DNA from: Dipetalonema caudispina
Taxonomy: Eukaryota > Nematoda > Chromadorea > Rhabditida > Onchocercidae
NCBI GenBank assembly: GCA_013365325.1
Contig: JABVXV010000057.1
Coordinates: forward strand, 1-64,000
Length of the DNA stretch: 64,000 bases
Direction of reading: 5' to 3'
In this document: one piece after another, positions 53,001 through 64,000 of the stretch
How positions within the stretch are numbered: position 1 is the stretch's first letter
Layout: each line of letters starts with the position of its first letter
The notes under the pieces: generated by a model
Databases searched by the model: none
Told to the model about the DNA's origin: nothing
Seen by the model: the letters and a program-made list of their open reading frames with translations, nothing else
Made by a program: the position numbers and the translations under genes

Positions 53001-56000
53001 AGTGATTTTCGACATTGCGTGAAATGAATATCGGAAATGGCTACATTTCTGATACTATTTCTTTATCCTTGAAGATTGGAATTGTTGCCAATTTTTTTTT
53101 TTTTTTTCTTAACAAAATAAGTAAATCGTTGAAGTTGAAGAGTTTTTTGGAGGAATGGGAAATGGATTGAAATTAGTCATTATACAACAATCTTCGTAAT
53201 TTTCAAGAAAATAAAAAAGAAACATGAAGAAGTTGGAATTTCGAAATTATTTGATAGCACACTGTTTTAGAAAAGACTGCATAACTTTTTTAGTGTAAAA
53301 TACTTCCTTTCAATCAAATATTTGCATTAAAATTTAGTGCTATTTTATTTTTTTGAAAGAAAGAAAATAATTATTGGTTTTGTTTATTTACTTATTGGAA
53401 AAATATAGCTGTTAAGATGAAATGGAAAGATGTATTTATATGCTTTAGCACAGAGTTTTCCTTGATACTGTAAGTTTAAAGAAAAGTGATAAAAAATGAA
53501 AGTTTTATTCCTAAATTTGAATAGATATTGAATTTATCTTTTTATTTCACCATCTTTATGCCAAATTTTCGAAATAATTGCAAAGAAATGTTGTAAATTT
53601 AACTCATAATATCGTTATTTGTTGGGAATTTTAGTTATGTTACCTTAGAATTTTCACTCATTTTCATTTTTACCGTTTTTGTTTTAGAAAAAATAAATGA
53701 TAGGCGCATTTGTTCCATTCATCTTATTGCACTAAATTATTTGTGTGTTTTTATCTGAAAATCTCATTTCCGTAACCAATGTTGTCATCATAAATAACAC
53801 GAGTTTTAAATGAAGGATTATTCGATGTAATGATTTCGTGTATCTTAATTAGTAGTCGCTCTTCCCGACTTTCTCAAAAAGTAAGCTAAAATGAAATTGG
53901 ACAAGAATTTGAAATACATTTTGAGGAAAAAGGCAGACAAAAAGATTGAGAAAAGAGACGGGAATAAAATTTGAATAGTATCAATTACAATATATCATTT
54001 CCATTAGGATATTGACAGCAAAATCCATTTGAAAACACTAAAAGAAAGGAAATTGATTTGTCCCTGAATTTCGGTCCTTTTTGCAGCAAACCTTATTACA
54101 GGTCCATTTTCATGTCTATTTTCTCCATTGAAAAGTTTTATTTTTTTGGCAAAATGATTTCAAGATTTCAAGTTGTTTGTTCAATAATTCCATTTCTTAT
54201 GCAAATTTTCAGTGCAGAGAATTACAAAGCTTTTATTTCCTCGTTACTTGCTTTTGGCTTAAACAGTATGGCCACATTTACAAATAGCATAGTTTCTTTT
54301 TTTTTTTAGAAAACGAACAACAAATTTTCATCCAAAGTGTTTTTTTTTTTTCCTCTTAATTAATTTCTTTTTTGCTGAAATGGTTTTTAAAAAAAATATA
54401 AAATATTTTTTCCGATTAATGTAAATACAACGTTGGATTGTGAAAAATGGTGAGAAAATCTTATGCAATCATTTCTTTACGATACAAAGCAATCACCTCT
54501 GAAAATATCGGTTGGATTTCGATTCTGAATCTTTGAATATTGGACGCTTTTCTAAAACTTCTAGCGAATCACGTGTAATCACGTAACTTAACGCTATACG
54601 AGATCATTTTTGAATGGACTAATCATTCCATCTATGTTTTATTTTGTAGTATATATATATATTTTTTGAATCAATCAGTGCCAAATATGCTTTACTCTAA
54701 TTTTTTTCCTGATTTAGGGTGGAGTTTTCTCATTTATTTTTTGTCTACTTAATTAGTATCAAAGAAACTGTTGATTTATTGATCGGTAAATGAAAGAAGT
54801 TCAATCAGTGAAAGGATTATGATTCACGAAACCCGGAGAAAGTCTGAGTTTTTCCAGATTCATTAATTTCCTTGTAATTAGAAGTTTGTGAGTATGGTAC
54901 CATCCAACATAGCGGAAAAGTATAACTGAATTCTCCTCAATTATAACTTGAAGTAATGTTTTACAAATAATGGATAACAGTTCTATTTGTCTACAAAAGG
55001 AAGTTCTGTTAAAGCTTTTGAAAATTTAGCATGATATTTAAAATTGTAAATCAATTGATTAATTCATTGACTATCAAAATAGAAAGCATTTTTCTGGTGG
55101 CACAGTGTCACTTTGTCACATTGCTGTTGGAATCTTGAAAATTTTTTCTAAAGTCTCGGGTCTCGATCGTTTCAGAAGTGATCATAAGTGACATCCTTTT
55201 CCTACCAAACTTTCACGTATCATCCGTATCTTTTGATTCGCAAAGTATTGTAAATATAATTAGTGATGAATATAGTCATATAACGCTTGCCAATTCTTAA
55301 TCAAGAAAAAAGTGAACTCTTCAATATAAAATTCTTTTGTTTCATGATCCAAGAAATTGAACTCTAACTCTGAGTTATCTCTGATTTCGATAACAAAATT
55401 TGAAATCAAAAAATTAACGATGATCAAATGTAAATTATTCCGGAAATTAGCTGCAAATTGTTGAATACCATTCGCGGATCACGAAGGAAATGCATTTTCC
55501 AGTCGATAACAACTATGACAAGCATGTCTGGTGCGATTTCGGGATGAAATAATTCTGAAGAAGGTGATTGATTCGTGGAAATATCTTCGTAAGTTTAAAA
55601 TCATGCCCATTTCGAATCGATGGACCAAAATATTCTTTGAAATTCAGGCTTTTTGTTGAAGTCGTTGTGAAATGCAGATGGAAAAAGAAAAGAAGCAGCT
55701 TATCAGTATCGAAGGACTAATATTTACTAATTTTTCGATAAATACGGCATCTTTAAAAAGTTTAATGCAAATTTGTAAAAGGGCCACATTTTGTATGCTA
55801 TGTATGAGTGCAGTATATTTGGCTATATCTAATTAAAATTTGCACCGTTTTGATTGCGCAGAGAATTAATTTTTTAGTTGTGAAAGTGTTGAAATTCGCC
55901 TTCGCGCTATTTTAATTTCAAAAACTATGCAATTCATCTCTTCCAATTCAATTTCGTTATCTACCACTTCATCAGATCGTTAGTGGAATCAATGAAATTC

Positions 56001-59000
56001 TTCCGGAAGAGCACATTTTACACTGTATCAAAATTTATTTGCACAGTTTTAAAAATTTATATGCATGAAACAATAAATGTTAGAAATTTTGCTATTTACA
56101 AAATCCTTTACAGTTATCATGTTTAACAGGGAATACAAGATTGAAGAGAGATGATGGATAAGATTTAGGCCTTAAAGCTTTTAAGATTTAACATAAGTAA
56201 TATAATTTATGGAAGTCAAGTTTTTCATACTTATTTACGAATTCATGCTATCATTAATTTTATGTTGCTTGCAAATAAATATTAAGTATTCTTGTCTTTA
56301 AATTTTAATGCATATACAGTGAAACCAAGCAGAACTCTCCGGATACGATGAGAAACTGATCACTGATAATTCTCGAGAAAGTTTAATTATTCTCTTCGCT
56401 ATATCTTTTGAGCTTGTTAATAACTTTCATGCAAAGTTGGACCACTTCTTTCTTAATCGTGACTTATTGTGATTAGTGTGGAATTCGGTTTTCAATCACT
56501 TGTAGTAGTTTGCAAATCGTGTTTTATTTGTAATACTGAACAAATAAAACAAAACAGTTAATGAAATTATGATAATTGTATTTAAATACAGTACTTAGAC
56601 CATTTCTTTAGGGGAACAAGATTCGAAGAAATCATTATCACTTGTGCTTAGTGAAGATTTGGAAGGGCAAAGAATAGCGAACGATGATTCGGAAAGTCCA
56701 TTAATGAGGAAAAAAGAGACGAGGTGCTTTTTAAGATATTTATAATCATTCGTAAAATCTAATCAAAACTTAATAAATTGATTTTAGTATTAATGAGATA
56801 ATTACTACGAAAGTTGAGGAGAAAATAGGCTGTTAAGTACTCACATTTATTCTTTGAAACAGAATTATTCTTCTTCAATGTTTCCCATTAACTTAAAGGT
56901 CATCGCTGAGAAAAAATTGCTTTTGTTTCAGCGGTGGTCGATTAATTAAACGTCAATTATTGTTTCACGTACGACGGGTTACCAGCGATTATGCTTTGTT
57001 TTTTGCAGCAGTTGGAATTGGTATGTTTATTTGGTTTTCATATGGTTTTTTTTAAAGTTTAAAATAAGGTTTAATTTTGAGCTTTTCCAAAAATCAATTT
57101 AATCAAATTTCAGGTTTAATGATTGTCGACAGTGAAATGAATGCTGCTAAAATTTATCAGAAAGTACACCTTAATTTTAATATTTTTAGGAGAAAATTGT
57201 TGCAATTTTTGGAATAATATAGAAATTATCTTTTTCTTTGAAATTTTAATTTGTTATTTTCACTTTTTTCATTTCGAATTTATTTCCATTTCAGGGATCA
57301 TATATGAGTTTGATTTTGAAAACGTTAATATTGTTAAGTACAATTGTTTTAGTGGCACTTGTTATTAAATTTCATGTACATGAAGTACAAGTAAGTTTTT
57401 TAATTTTTTTTTTTTTTAATTCTGTTGAGCAATGAAATATCTGAGATTGTAATTGTAATCATAGAACGACTTCCGATTGATCTATCATGACAGAAGCATT
57501 TTATTTTGAACTTCTTTTCATTCTGTCCTGCTTATTTTAGATAATTAAAAATATTCATTTGAGATTCATCTGTTATTAATGTTTATTACAGCAATGTAAA
57601 TTGAGCGGATTTGCTCAGCAACATTTTGCTGTCACATTTGTGTCATGAAATTTAATTGAAATTTGCAGTTATTTATGAATGCAAACAGTGCAGAAGATTG
57701 GCGAATAGCTATTACATGGCAACGAGCTTTACAAATTGTACTTGAAGTAATGGTATGCGCACTTTGTCCTCTTCCAGTTGATATCAATTTTTATTGGACA
57801 GTATCCGATGGAGGCATGGTAGATGTTTCTTTGAACAAATAATTTGGGTTGAATTAGATTATCTTTAATTAAAGATATAATAATTTAAATGATTTCTGCT
57901 TTTGGCATAATGGCTGCGTTTTCTGAATAGAAGTTTGTTTTTGAGATCTGAGAAATTTGCACATATTCTTAATTTCGGCATTTTTGCTTGGAATAGTGAA
58001 TGGAAATATATGTGGTCTTTAAATATTACATTTCAAGCAATACTAAAACTTTTATTTTTCATTCAAATTTTACCTATTCAAATGACTTTTTGCATCGAAG
58101 CGGTTTTTGCATGCCACAATAGTGATCAGAACTATGAGAATAGGATTTTACATGTTGCTTCTTCCGAGATTTCTCATCTATTTTCTTGAGTAAGCCAAAT
58201 TTCAGGTGAAAACAATCGAGTTACCACTTGATGTCCTCTTATCAATCCCAATGTTTTTTCGTTTATATTGGTTGTGTCGCGTCATGCTATTACATAGCCG
58301 GTGCAAATTTTTTAAATGCTATTTTTCAGCTTTTAATTTATTTCATTACAATTTTAAAATATTGATATTTGAAGGTATTTGAAAATGGAAATTCAAATTA
58401 CTAATGCATATAAGATCAAAATTTAAATACTGAATAATTAATATTTGATTGAAAAAAATCAATAGCTAAATTCTAACATTTTTAATCTTTAGGTTGTTTA
58501 CTGATGCATCCTCAAGGAGTATTGCTGGTCTCAATAGAGTTAATTTTAATGCACGATTTATTTTGAAAACCTTGATGACATTATGCCCCGGTATATTCAT
58601 TTCAATCTTTTCTTCTTTAATTTTTTATATTGAAAATTCAACTGAAACAACAGTTTTGTGGGAAAATGTTTGAAAATTGAGAATATTTGTTTTTATGCTC
58701 ACAGAATATTTTTAATTGTTAAATTACTATCTGTCCGCTTCTTTATTTACTGACAATTTCAAACTTTTTTTTTTTATTGTACTTTATGGTCAATTCGTTG
58801 AAGGTACTGTACTAATGGTATTTACTGCATCTTTGTGGGTAATTGCCGGATGGATTCTGAGGTTGTGTGAAAGGTTTGCTCTTTTCATGCATTAATTTTC
58901 AACATGAAACAAATATCGTCTTATCTCATTTCATCTATTCATTCTTTCTATAAGTCTTTCATTCTCCACATGTTTCATTTTTTGCTGCTATAACTAAGCC

Positions 59001-60882
59001 TTTTTTTCTTAATTAAAAAACAGAATCTCTAATTAAGATATCTTACGAAATCTGAATTTTATTGCGATATCTTTTGCACAATAATTTCGACTTTTCTTTT
59101 TTTTGTGCTGCTAAATTTTAAGTTTAGGCCTGAAAATAGTGGATATAATGGAATTTGTTTGAAATGTAGTTAAAAGAATAGAATATTCTATGTTTAACTC
59201 AATTTATCAGGATTTTTTTTAGGTATCATGCCGCTGATCCGGCTAACATTCATGCACAAAAGCATCAAGATTATCTTAATTCCTTATGGTTAATCGCAAT
59301 AACGTTTCTTTCTGTTGGTTATGGTGAGTTTTTATCAATCAGATTACAATTATAATGGTACTATGGCTACTTTATGATTATGATTATAATCATTATGAAG
59401 TGACTTTTGTTATGATCTGGCTATTTTAATTAAAAATTCCTAAAATAAAGTTGATTTTTAAAAATTTACAGGTGACATTGTACCAAATACATATTGCGGT
59501 CGTGCGATGGCCGTTATTACTGGCATTTTGGTAAGAGTTTGGTCCCTCTTTCTTCTTTTTTTGCATGAATAAAAATGATTCATTTCTGAAAGAATAAAAT
59601 GAAAACAGAAAATTTTTGGACAATTTTAATTTACTGATTGCTTTCTGAAACTGAAAACATCTTTTTATTTTTGTCTTGGTTTTCAGTCAGATTCATCTTA
59701 GAATGGATTCCGCTTTGAGAGGATTAAAATGCGGAAATTACTTGCAGGGTACATGCACATCATCAATGGTGGTAGCTGTAATAGCTCGGAAGCTTGAATT
59801 AACTCGTGCCGAAAAGCATGTACATAATTTCATGATGGATACTCAACTTACCAAACAAGTAATCGACTCTCATTAACATTCTATTATGTCCATAAATGTC
59901 GAAAAACTTTTTTTTTTTTTTTTTTTTTAAAAAATATCTATCAATTACGATAGACCCAATGGATATTTTTAACTTCAAATAATATGTAACTTTTTCAATT
60001 TGCTAAAGATTTCTTTTTACCTGTTATTAATATCATGTCAGTTCTTTGAATTTTAGTTGAAACATACAGCTGCGAACGTGTTACGTGAAACGTGGTTGAT
60101 TTATAAACATCGATGTTTAGTAGATAGAATTGAACCAGCAAAAATCCGATTGCATCAGCGCAAATTTTTAGTTGCCATCTATGCGTCAGTTATTTATGAA
60201 AGTTTTTTCATTTTCCTTAATTTTTTTGTTTTTGAGAAGATTCAGAAATTACTGATGGGATTACCAGAAGTTTGATCTGAATTTTAGATTACGAAAGGTG
60301 AAAAGGGATCAAAGGAAGTTGGCTGAAAATTCAGTTTCTCTAGGCGATGTCGCAAAGGTTTGCGATCGATTCTTTCTATTTAGGCGTTATTACGGACTTA
60401 TTTAGACTTATTACTTTTATCAGTTCAAACAAATAAACAATTTATGCCTCGCTACTATTGTTCATCTATCCGTTCATCCGTTCATATGTTTGTACTGCAA
60501 CCTGCAAGCTGCAATTTGCAATCTGCAAATTGAAATTATTGCTTCAAGTGGAAGAACTAATTTTATTTAAATAAACTGGTTATGTTGAAAGATTTGTCCA
60601 ACTGAAATCATCCATTTTTGTAAATTGAATTAATTCTGAACATTTCAGACTACATCAAATACGTATGAATTGGTGCACGATGTTCAAAATAATCAGGAAG
60701 GCTTGTCATTACGAATGACCGCGATGGAGTATCAATTAGCTGATATCAATCGTGAACTAAGCGCATTGGTTGATTTTTTGAGACCAAAACGGATTTTGAA
60801 AAATGCTGGCCTTGCAACATCAGGAATCATTACATCGCATGACAATGCTGTGGGAAGGAGATTTAATGCAGTAGAAAGTTGA
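47093..60882 (+). CDS. kcnl: Small-conductance Ca2+-activated K+ channel (SK/KCNL)
   Basis: A tetrameric plasma-membrane K+ channel opened by Ca2+ through bound calmodulin; it damps excitability in neurons and muscle. One phase-consistent model: 47093-47171, 47289-47407, 50017-50113, 50317-50411, 50822-51080, 56612-56723, 56932-57020, 57114-57163, 57295-57390, 57669-57818, 58206-58300, 58493-58590, 58804-58873, 59223-59323, 59472-59530, 59748-59858, 60057-60184, 60288-60357, 60649-60882; about 703 aa. Core features (703-aa numbering): S1 with [13 protein letters not shown] (about 270), S2 (about 303-328), the SK signature [15 protein letters not shown]4 with [21 protein letters not shown]5, pore [15 protein letters not shown] (GYGD at about 502-505), S6 leading into [19 protein letters not shown] (only 'LELT' to 'MMD' needed for recognition), then the calmodulin-binding region with [14 protein letters not shown] and [10 protein letters not shown], and a short coiled-coil tail. 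The core from 56932 onward is very secure. The N-terminal half (Ser/Gly-rich) is joined by phase only. The paralogue within the kcnl family is not assigned. Confidence 0.94.
47656..47702. repeat. Inverted repeat, 15-bp perfect arms, 17-nt loop
   Basis: TTTTTTGAATTAATT at 47656-47670 pairs exactly with its reverse complement at 47688-47702. It lies in a channel intron and would form a stem-loop in the pre-mRNA. Confidence 0.85.
48994..49058 (+). CDS. Possible cassette exon of the K+ channel gene
   Basis: An open segment with acceptor TATTGCAG and a weak donor GG/GTCAGA encodes about 21 Ser/Asn-rich residues ([20 protein letters not shown]). It enters in phase 0, as exon 2 (47289-47407) leaves, and exits in phase 2, which fits exon 56932. 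It cannot join the 50017 exon in frame. It would therefore be an alternative route that skips the other N-terminal exons. Confidence 0.3.
50495..50571 (+). CDS. Alternative exon of the K+ channel gene
   Basis: Acceptor TATTTCAG and donor AG/GTGGTA bound 77 nt encoding [19 protein letters not shown] and a basic end. It enters in phase 0 after exon 50317-50411 and exits in phase 2. Joined to 50822 it gives a stop within three codons, but joined to 56932 it stays in frame ([12 protein letters not shown]). This implies a shorter isoform of about 605 aa lacking 50822-51080 and 56612-56723. Confidence 0.5.
51081..56611 (+). other. 5.5-kb intron of the K+ channel gene (or gap between two genes)
   Basis: AT-rich DNA with poly(T) runs, a (GA)n tract at about 52962-53000 and a short (TA)n at about 54645-54660. 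If the weak donor at 51081 is not used, the reading frame ends at TAA 51083-51085; the upstream exons would then form a transcript ending here. A GC-richer patch at about 55440-55600 has good acceptor (TTTTCCAG) and donor (GTAAGT) signals, but all frames close within it, so it may be an untranslated alternative first exon of the channel. Confidence 0.5.
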
Positions 60883-60992
60883 AAATTCATGTGATATTTA
60901 AAGGAAGTGTAATCATTACGGCTTTCAGAACTCTCGGCGCTCTTATCATTTTGACTTCTCATTTCTTTGTTTTTTGTATATTCGTTAAGGAC

Positions 60993-60998
60993 AATAAA
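60993..60998 (+). terminator. Poly(A) signal AATAAA of the K+ channel gene
   Basis: A canonical hexamer 111 nt after the channel stop codon. Confidence 0.55.
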
Positions 60999-61627
60999 AA
61001 TTTCCGTTGCATTTTTTTTTTTACCTTTTAGTTATGAATTTCTGGAGAAAACGTCGAATAGAAATCAAAGTAATATTGAAAAATGAAGAAAGTTGAATTT
61101 GCTGAGTCGAGTCTGACAAATACATCCGTGAATCAGTCCCATTTTTTCTTGTAATACACAAAATTGTTTACGTTAGAAATGTCAAATGCATAATTTGGTT
61201 TTGAAGAATTCGAAACTCAGTTGGAATTGTCATCATAACATTTGAAATTTGAAATTGAATGGTGCAACAGTTTTTTCGATATACGGGAAAAGATCAATAA
61301 CTTTTCAATGCATTCTTGTCCTTCACGGTGCTTGTATATTAGTATTTTGTTGACTATAGTTTATTTCATACAGCTGAGTTACGCTTAAATTGAAGTTGAC
61401 TGACTGCTAGTAATTATCCGCAATGATTTTATTTATGGTTTCTCATGTGTTAAAAGCGCATAACAAATGAAAAACATGCCAGAAGCATATAATGAGCCAA
61501 GAAAAAATCCACTGATGACAAACTAAATTTGAGTTTAGTTGCCTTATATGTAAGAAAAGAACATTGAAATTATTTATGCATAGATAAATGCTCGAATAAA
61601 TTAGAATCGTTGTTTTTTTTTTCTTCT

Positions 61628-61631
<4 letters not shown>

Positions 61632-61659
<28 letters not shown>
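61632..61659. repeat. (CT)n microsatellite
   Basis: An essentially pure run of about 13 CT dinucleotides, the complement type of the (GA)n tracts elsewhere in the window. Confidence 0.95.
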
Positions 61660-63076
61660 TTATTTTGAAATTCGATTTTTTTGAATCATACATTGCTTCA
61701 ACATTATTGCTGGGAATTGGGAAAGTTACAATCTTTGAATATTGTTACATAAGGATTTCAAAAGCTCTTACAATAAGTTATTTATTAATTGGTAATCTTT
61801 GATTCCATTCCATAACAGATTTTATTGTACCTGGAAAAAATCTAATTTTCAAATGAAAATGCTATATAAAACTTTTAGAGTCATTAAATTTCAACTCATT
61901 TTTTAATTTAACTTTTCAATATAGAGAATTTTGTTCATAGAAGATATCTTCAAGTTACAATGAAATCGTTTTTTTTTTTCTCTCTATCGAATCAAGAATG
62001 ATATAGCTTGAAGATTTCAGGTCTAATTAAACATTATGCTTTGCTATAGTTCAGTACAACAAAATTTTTTCAAACTTTCACTAGGATCAATAGAGAATTG
62101 AGGGAAATAATGAATATTTTGTGTTGGAAGCATTTTATTTATAATAAGTTATTATGCATGTTTTGCAAAAATTTGATATTAAATTAAAATGGCAGTCATA
62201 CATAGATTTAAGCTTAGATAATTAGGCTTACTGCGAGAAAAATTCATTTCAAAATAAGAAATTCAGAAATTTAATATTATGATGAGGGAGAATAACAGAA
62301 GCATTTATGATGATGCTTCAAATAACTGCACATAATTAAGACCTTAAATAAAAGGTATCCCACTCCTATCGTACATTTTTGATATGAATATGCTCTTCCT
62401 CTCCAACAAAAGAGAAAAGGCACAATTATTCCTTCACAACAGCTTATCTTCAAAATTTTCACATTTTCATATGCAAAATATTAAACGTTAACTACACTAA
62501 GAAAAATTTCATTAGTTTTAAACTTTCAATCATTGTATACTTTTCGAATGTTAACGGTTGTAAGTAACAGACAATGAAGTGAATTTGATTTTTAGAAGAA
62601 GTCTATAACTTATTTTTTTTTCCGCCTTCATCCATATCTTAATTTAATGCCTGTGAATAAAAAAGGGAAGAAATGGATTTCATTATTTTCAAAATGACAT
62701 TTAAGTTTTTCATGCTGAAGATATACATTGAGATCCGTTCTATTAATATTGAAATTTTATTGGATGAAGAAAGGAAGTACTGCTGCTCAAATTAAAATCA
62801 CTATTTTAATTTTATTCTATCAAATTTATTAAACGTATTTCGATTCCTTTCATCATCGACAATTTTTGTTCAGTAATTGCATTTTTGTCATAATTTAAGA
62901 ACTGCTAGCAATATTTGCCAATTGTCCTAATCGTTTTACTTTTTTTTGACTATCATGATCATAAAATTTGATCATTTAACTCCAAACTTTAATTTTGATA
63001 GAATCATATTAATTTTTATCCTTACATTGACTCAAATCACGTTTTCCTTCCTAATATTTATACCTCTTTGTCGCAG

Positions 63077-63236
63077 GATCGGTTATATTGCTACAAATAT
63101 GATGAATATATTATCAACAGATGTTTACAATCACATGCCATACGACGTTGCAATTAAGCAACAAATGAAGCTATTATCATCATATCCGCCAGAATCCATT
63201 CCATCCAGCCTCATTCATTACTCTGATGTTCTTTGA
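63077..63236 (+). CDS. Orphan terminal exon, unknown product or alternative channel 3' end
   Basis: A strong acceptor (pyrimidine tract ending TTTGTCGCAG) is followed by a 160-nt open segment ending at TGA 63234-63236. The roughly 52 encoded residues look protein-like (LSTDVYNHMPYDVAIKQQMK, then SSYPPESIPSSLIHYSDVL). It must be entered in phase 2. The only phase-2 exits nearby are in the channel gene, notably exon 60057-60184, so it could be an alternative C-terminus replacing the tail after the calmodulin-binding region. It may instead be the last exon of another gene whose earlier exons I could not find. AATAAA follows at about 63499. Family not recognised. Confidence 0.4.
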
Positions 63237-64000
63237 GTAGCCGTGCCTTTAATCCATTTGTTTTCAATTTTTTAGTTTTCTGTTTCTCTCCCGAGATGTT
63301 TCTTTCTTATATCCTTGCTGTTTATGTAAAGCAAGTCTTATGGGAATGTGGTAAAATGCAATGTTCGGTGATATGCTTCATTAGAGAAAAAGACACGATT
63401 GATGAAACTTTGCAAAAAAAAAAAAAAAAAAAGAAAAAGGAGGAAAAAGGAAGGCCTATTGAATAGCAGCAAATAATTTTAAATTAAAAGTAATGCTGAA
63501 TAAAATTTTACAATTGTTATCTCTTAAATTTGTAGCAGTTTGAATAGAAATAGAAATAATTATTAAGCATACGGTAATTGTAATGATGACAGTAACCGGT
63601 GACCGATATGTTGCATATTATTATTAAGGAATTTATATAGCAGATTGTCAAATCATGCATGTGGTTTGCTTTTGGCCAATTATGAGTTAAAAATGCAAAA
63701 AGAAAAAGGCGTGAAAGACCGAACTAATCGATGAAAATATTTTAAATGTCATTCATTTAATTGTTAGGTATTTTCCTTCAAATTTCTTCTTTATTTTAAT
63801 TCCTTGTTTTTTTTGAATTACTGTCATAGCAAGTGGAAAAACTGTCTAAAACTTTTTGCTTTTTTTTTAAATTTTTAATAGCGAATTTAAATCTGCATAT
63901 TCCTAAATGTCAAAGCAAGGCCTTTCACTAATAAAATGTCATCTAGTGCACACTTTATATATATAATATACATATATATTTATGTGTATGTATGATAGGT
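63237..64000. other. AT-rich 3' flank and window end
   Basis: It contains a poly(A) run at about 63415-63431, an AATAAA at about 63499-63504 that could serve the preceding exon, and a degenerate TA/ATATAC microsatellite at about 63956-63995. No gene is seen. Confidence 0.6.

Larger units (their letters stand above)
60883..63076. other. 3' flank of the K+ channel gene, AT-rich
   Basis: The channel 3' UTR ends probably after AATAAA at 60993-60998. The rest is AT-rich with a (CT)n microsatellite at 61632-61659 and no supported gene. Confidence 0.6.

Noticed and set aside
59688..59747. Upstream acceptor extending the channel exon 59748 (frame open, reads [15 protein letters not shown])
   Set aside because: It does not match the incoming phase 0, and SK channels have no insertion between the pore and S6 at this point.
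1..64000. CRISPR arrays, prokaryotic operons, phage or toxin systems
   Set aside because: The sequence is intron-bearing nematode nuclear DNA; no spaced direct repeats or bacterial-type gene clusters are visible.

Overview
The window is nuclear DNA of a nematode, most likely a clade III (spirurid or filarial type) worm. It is about 70% A+T. Genes are split into many small exons with phase-consistent introns and TTTCAG-type acceptors. A typical cuticle collagen is present, and the encoded proteins read as nematode-like members of their families. The species cannot be named from this sequence alone. I see no bacterial genes, rRNA, tRNA or CRISPR array.

Five genes are well supported; their exons were joined by hand using splice sites, reading phase and family similarity. 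(1) Minus strand, 5119-12465: a coronin (cor-1-like), 12 coding exons, about 687 aa. (2) Plus strand, 21063-22786: NDUFB4/B15 subunit of mitochondrial complex I (nuo-6), 4 exons, 165 aa. (3) Plus strand, 23176-31685: SKI3/TTC37, the TPR scaffold of the Ski complex, 21 exons, about 1132 aa. It starts only 389 bp after the nuo-6 stop, so the pair may be an operon. (4) Plus strand, 33607-35309: a 300-aa cuticle collagen, 5 exons. (5) Plus strand, 47093-60882: a small-conductance Ca2+-activated K+ channel (KCNL/SK), with a conserved core and a variable N-terminus that seems to be built from alternative cassette exons.

Weaker candidates are a three-exon Cys-containing gene of unknown family (2591-3156), an orphan terminal exon after the channel (63077-63236), two small ORFs (32206-32307 and 42009-42095), and a GC-richer open block at 39850-40000.

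The remaining sequence is AT-rich intergenic or intronic DNA with poly(A)/poly(T) runs, (GA)n and (TTA)n microsatellites, one 47-bp tandem duplication and two good inverted repeats. The left end (1-540) is a degenerate TTA/TTTA simple repeat. The 8.5 kb between coronin and nuo-6 is the divergent upstream region of both genes. The 11.8 kb between the collagen and the channel holds no recognisable gene. The genes have unrelated housekeeping roles (actin, respiration, mRNA decay, cuticle, excitability); only nuo-6/SKI3 suggests co-expression.
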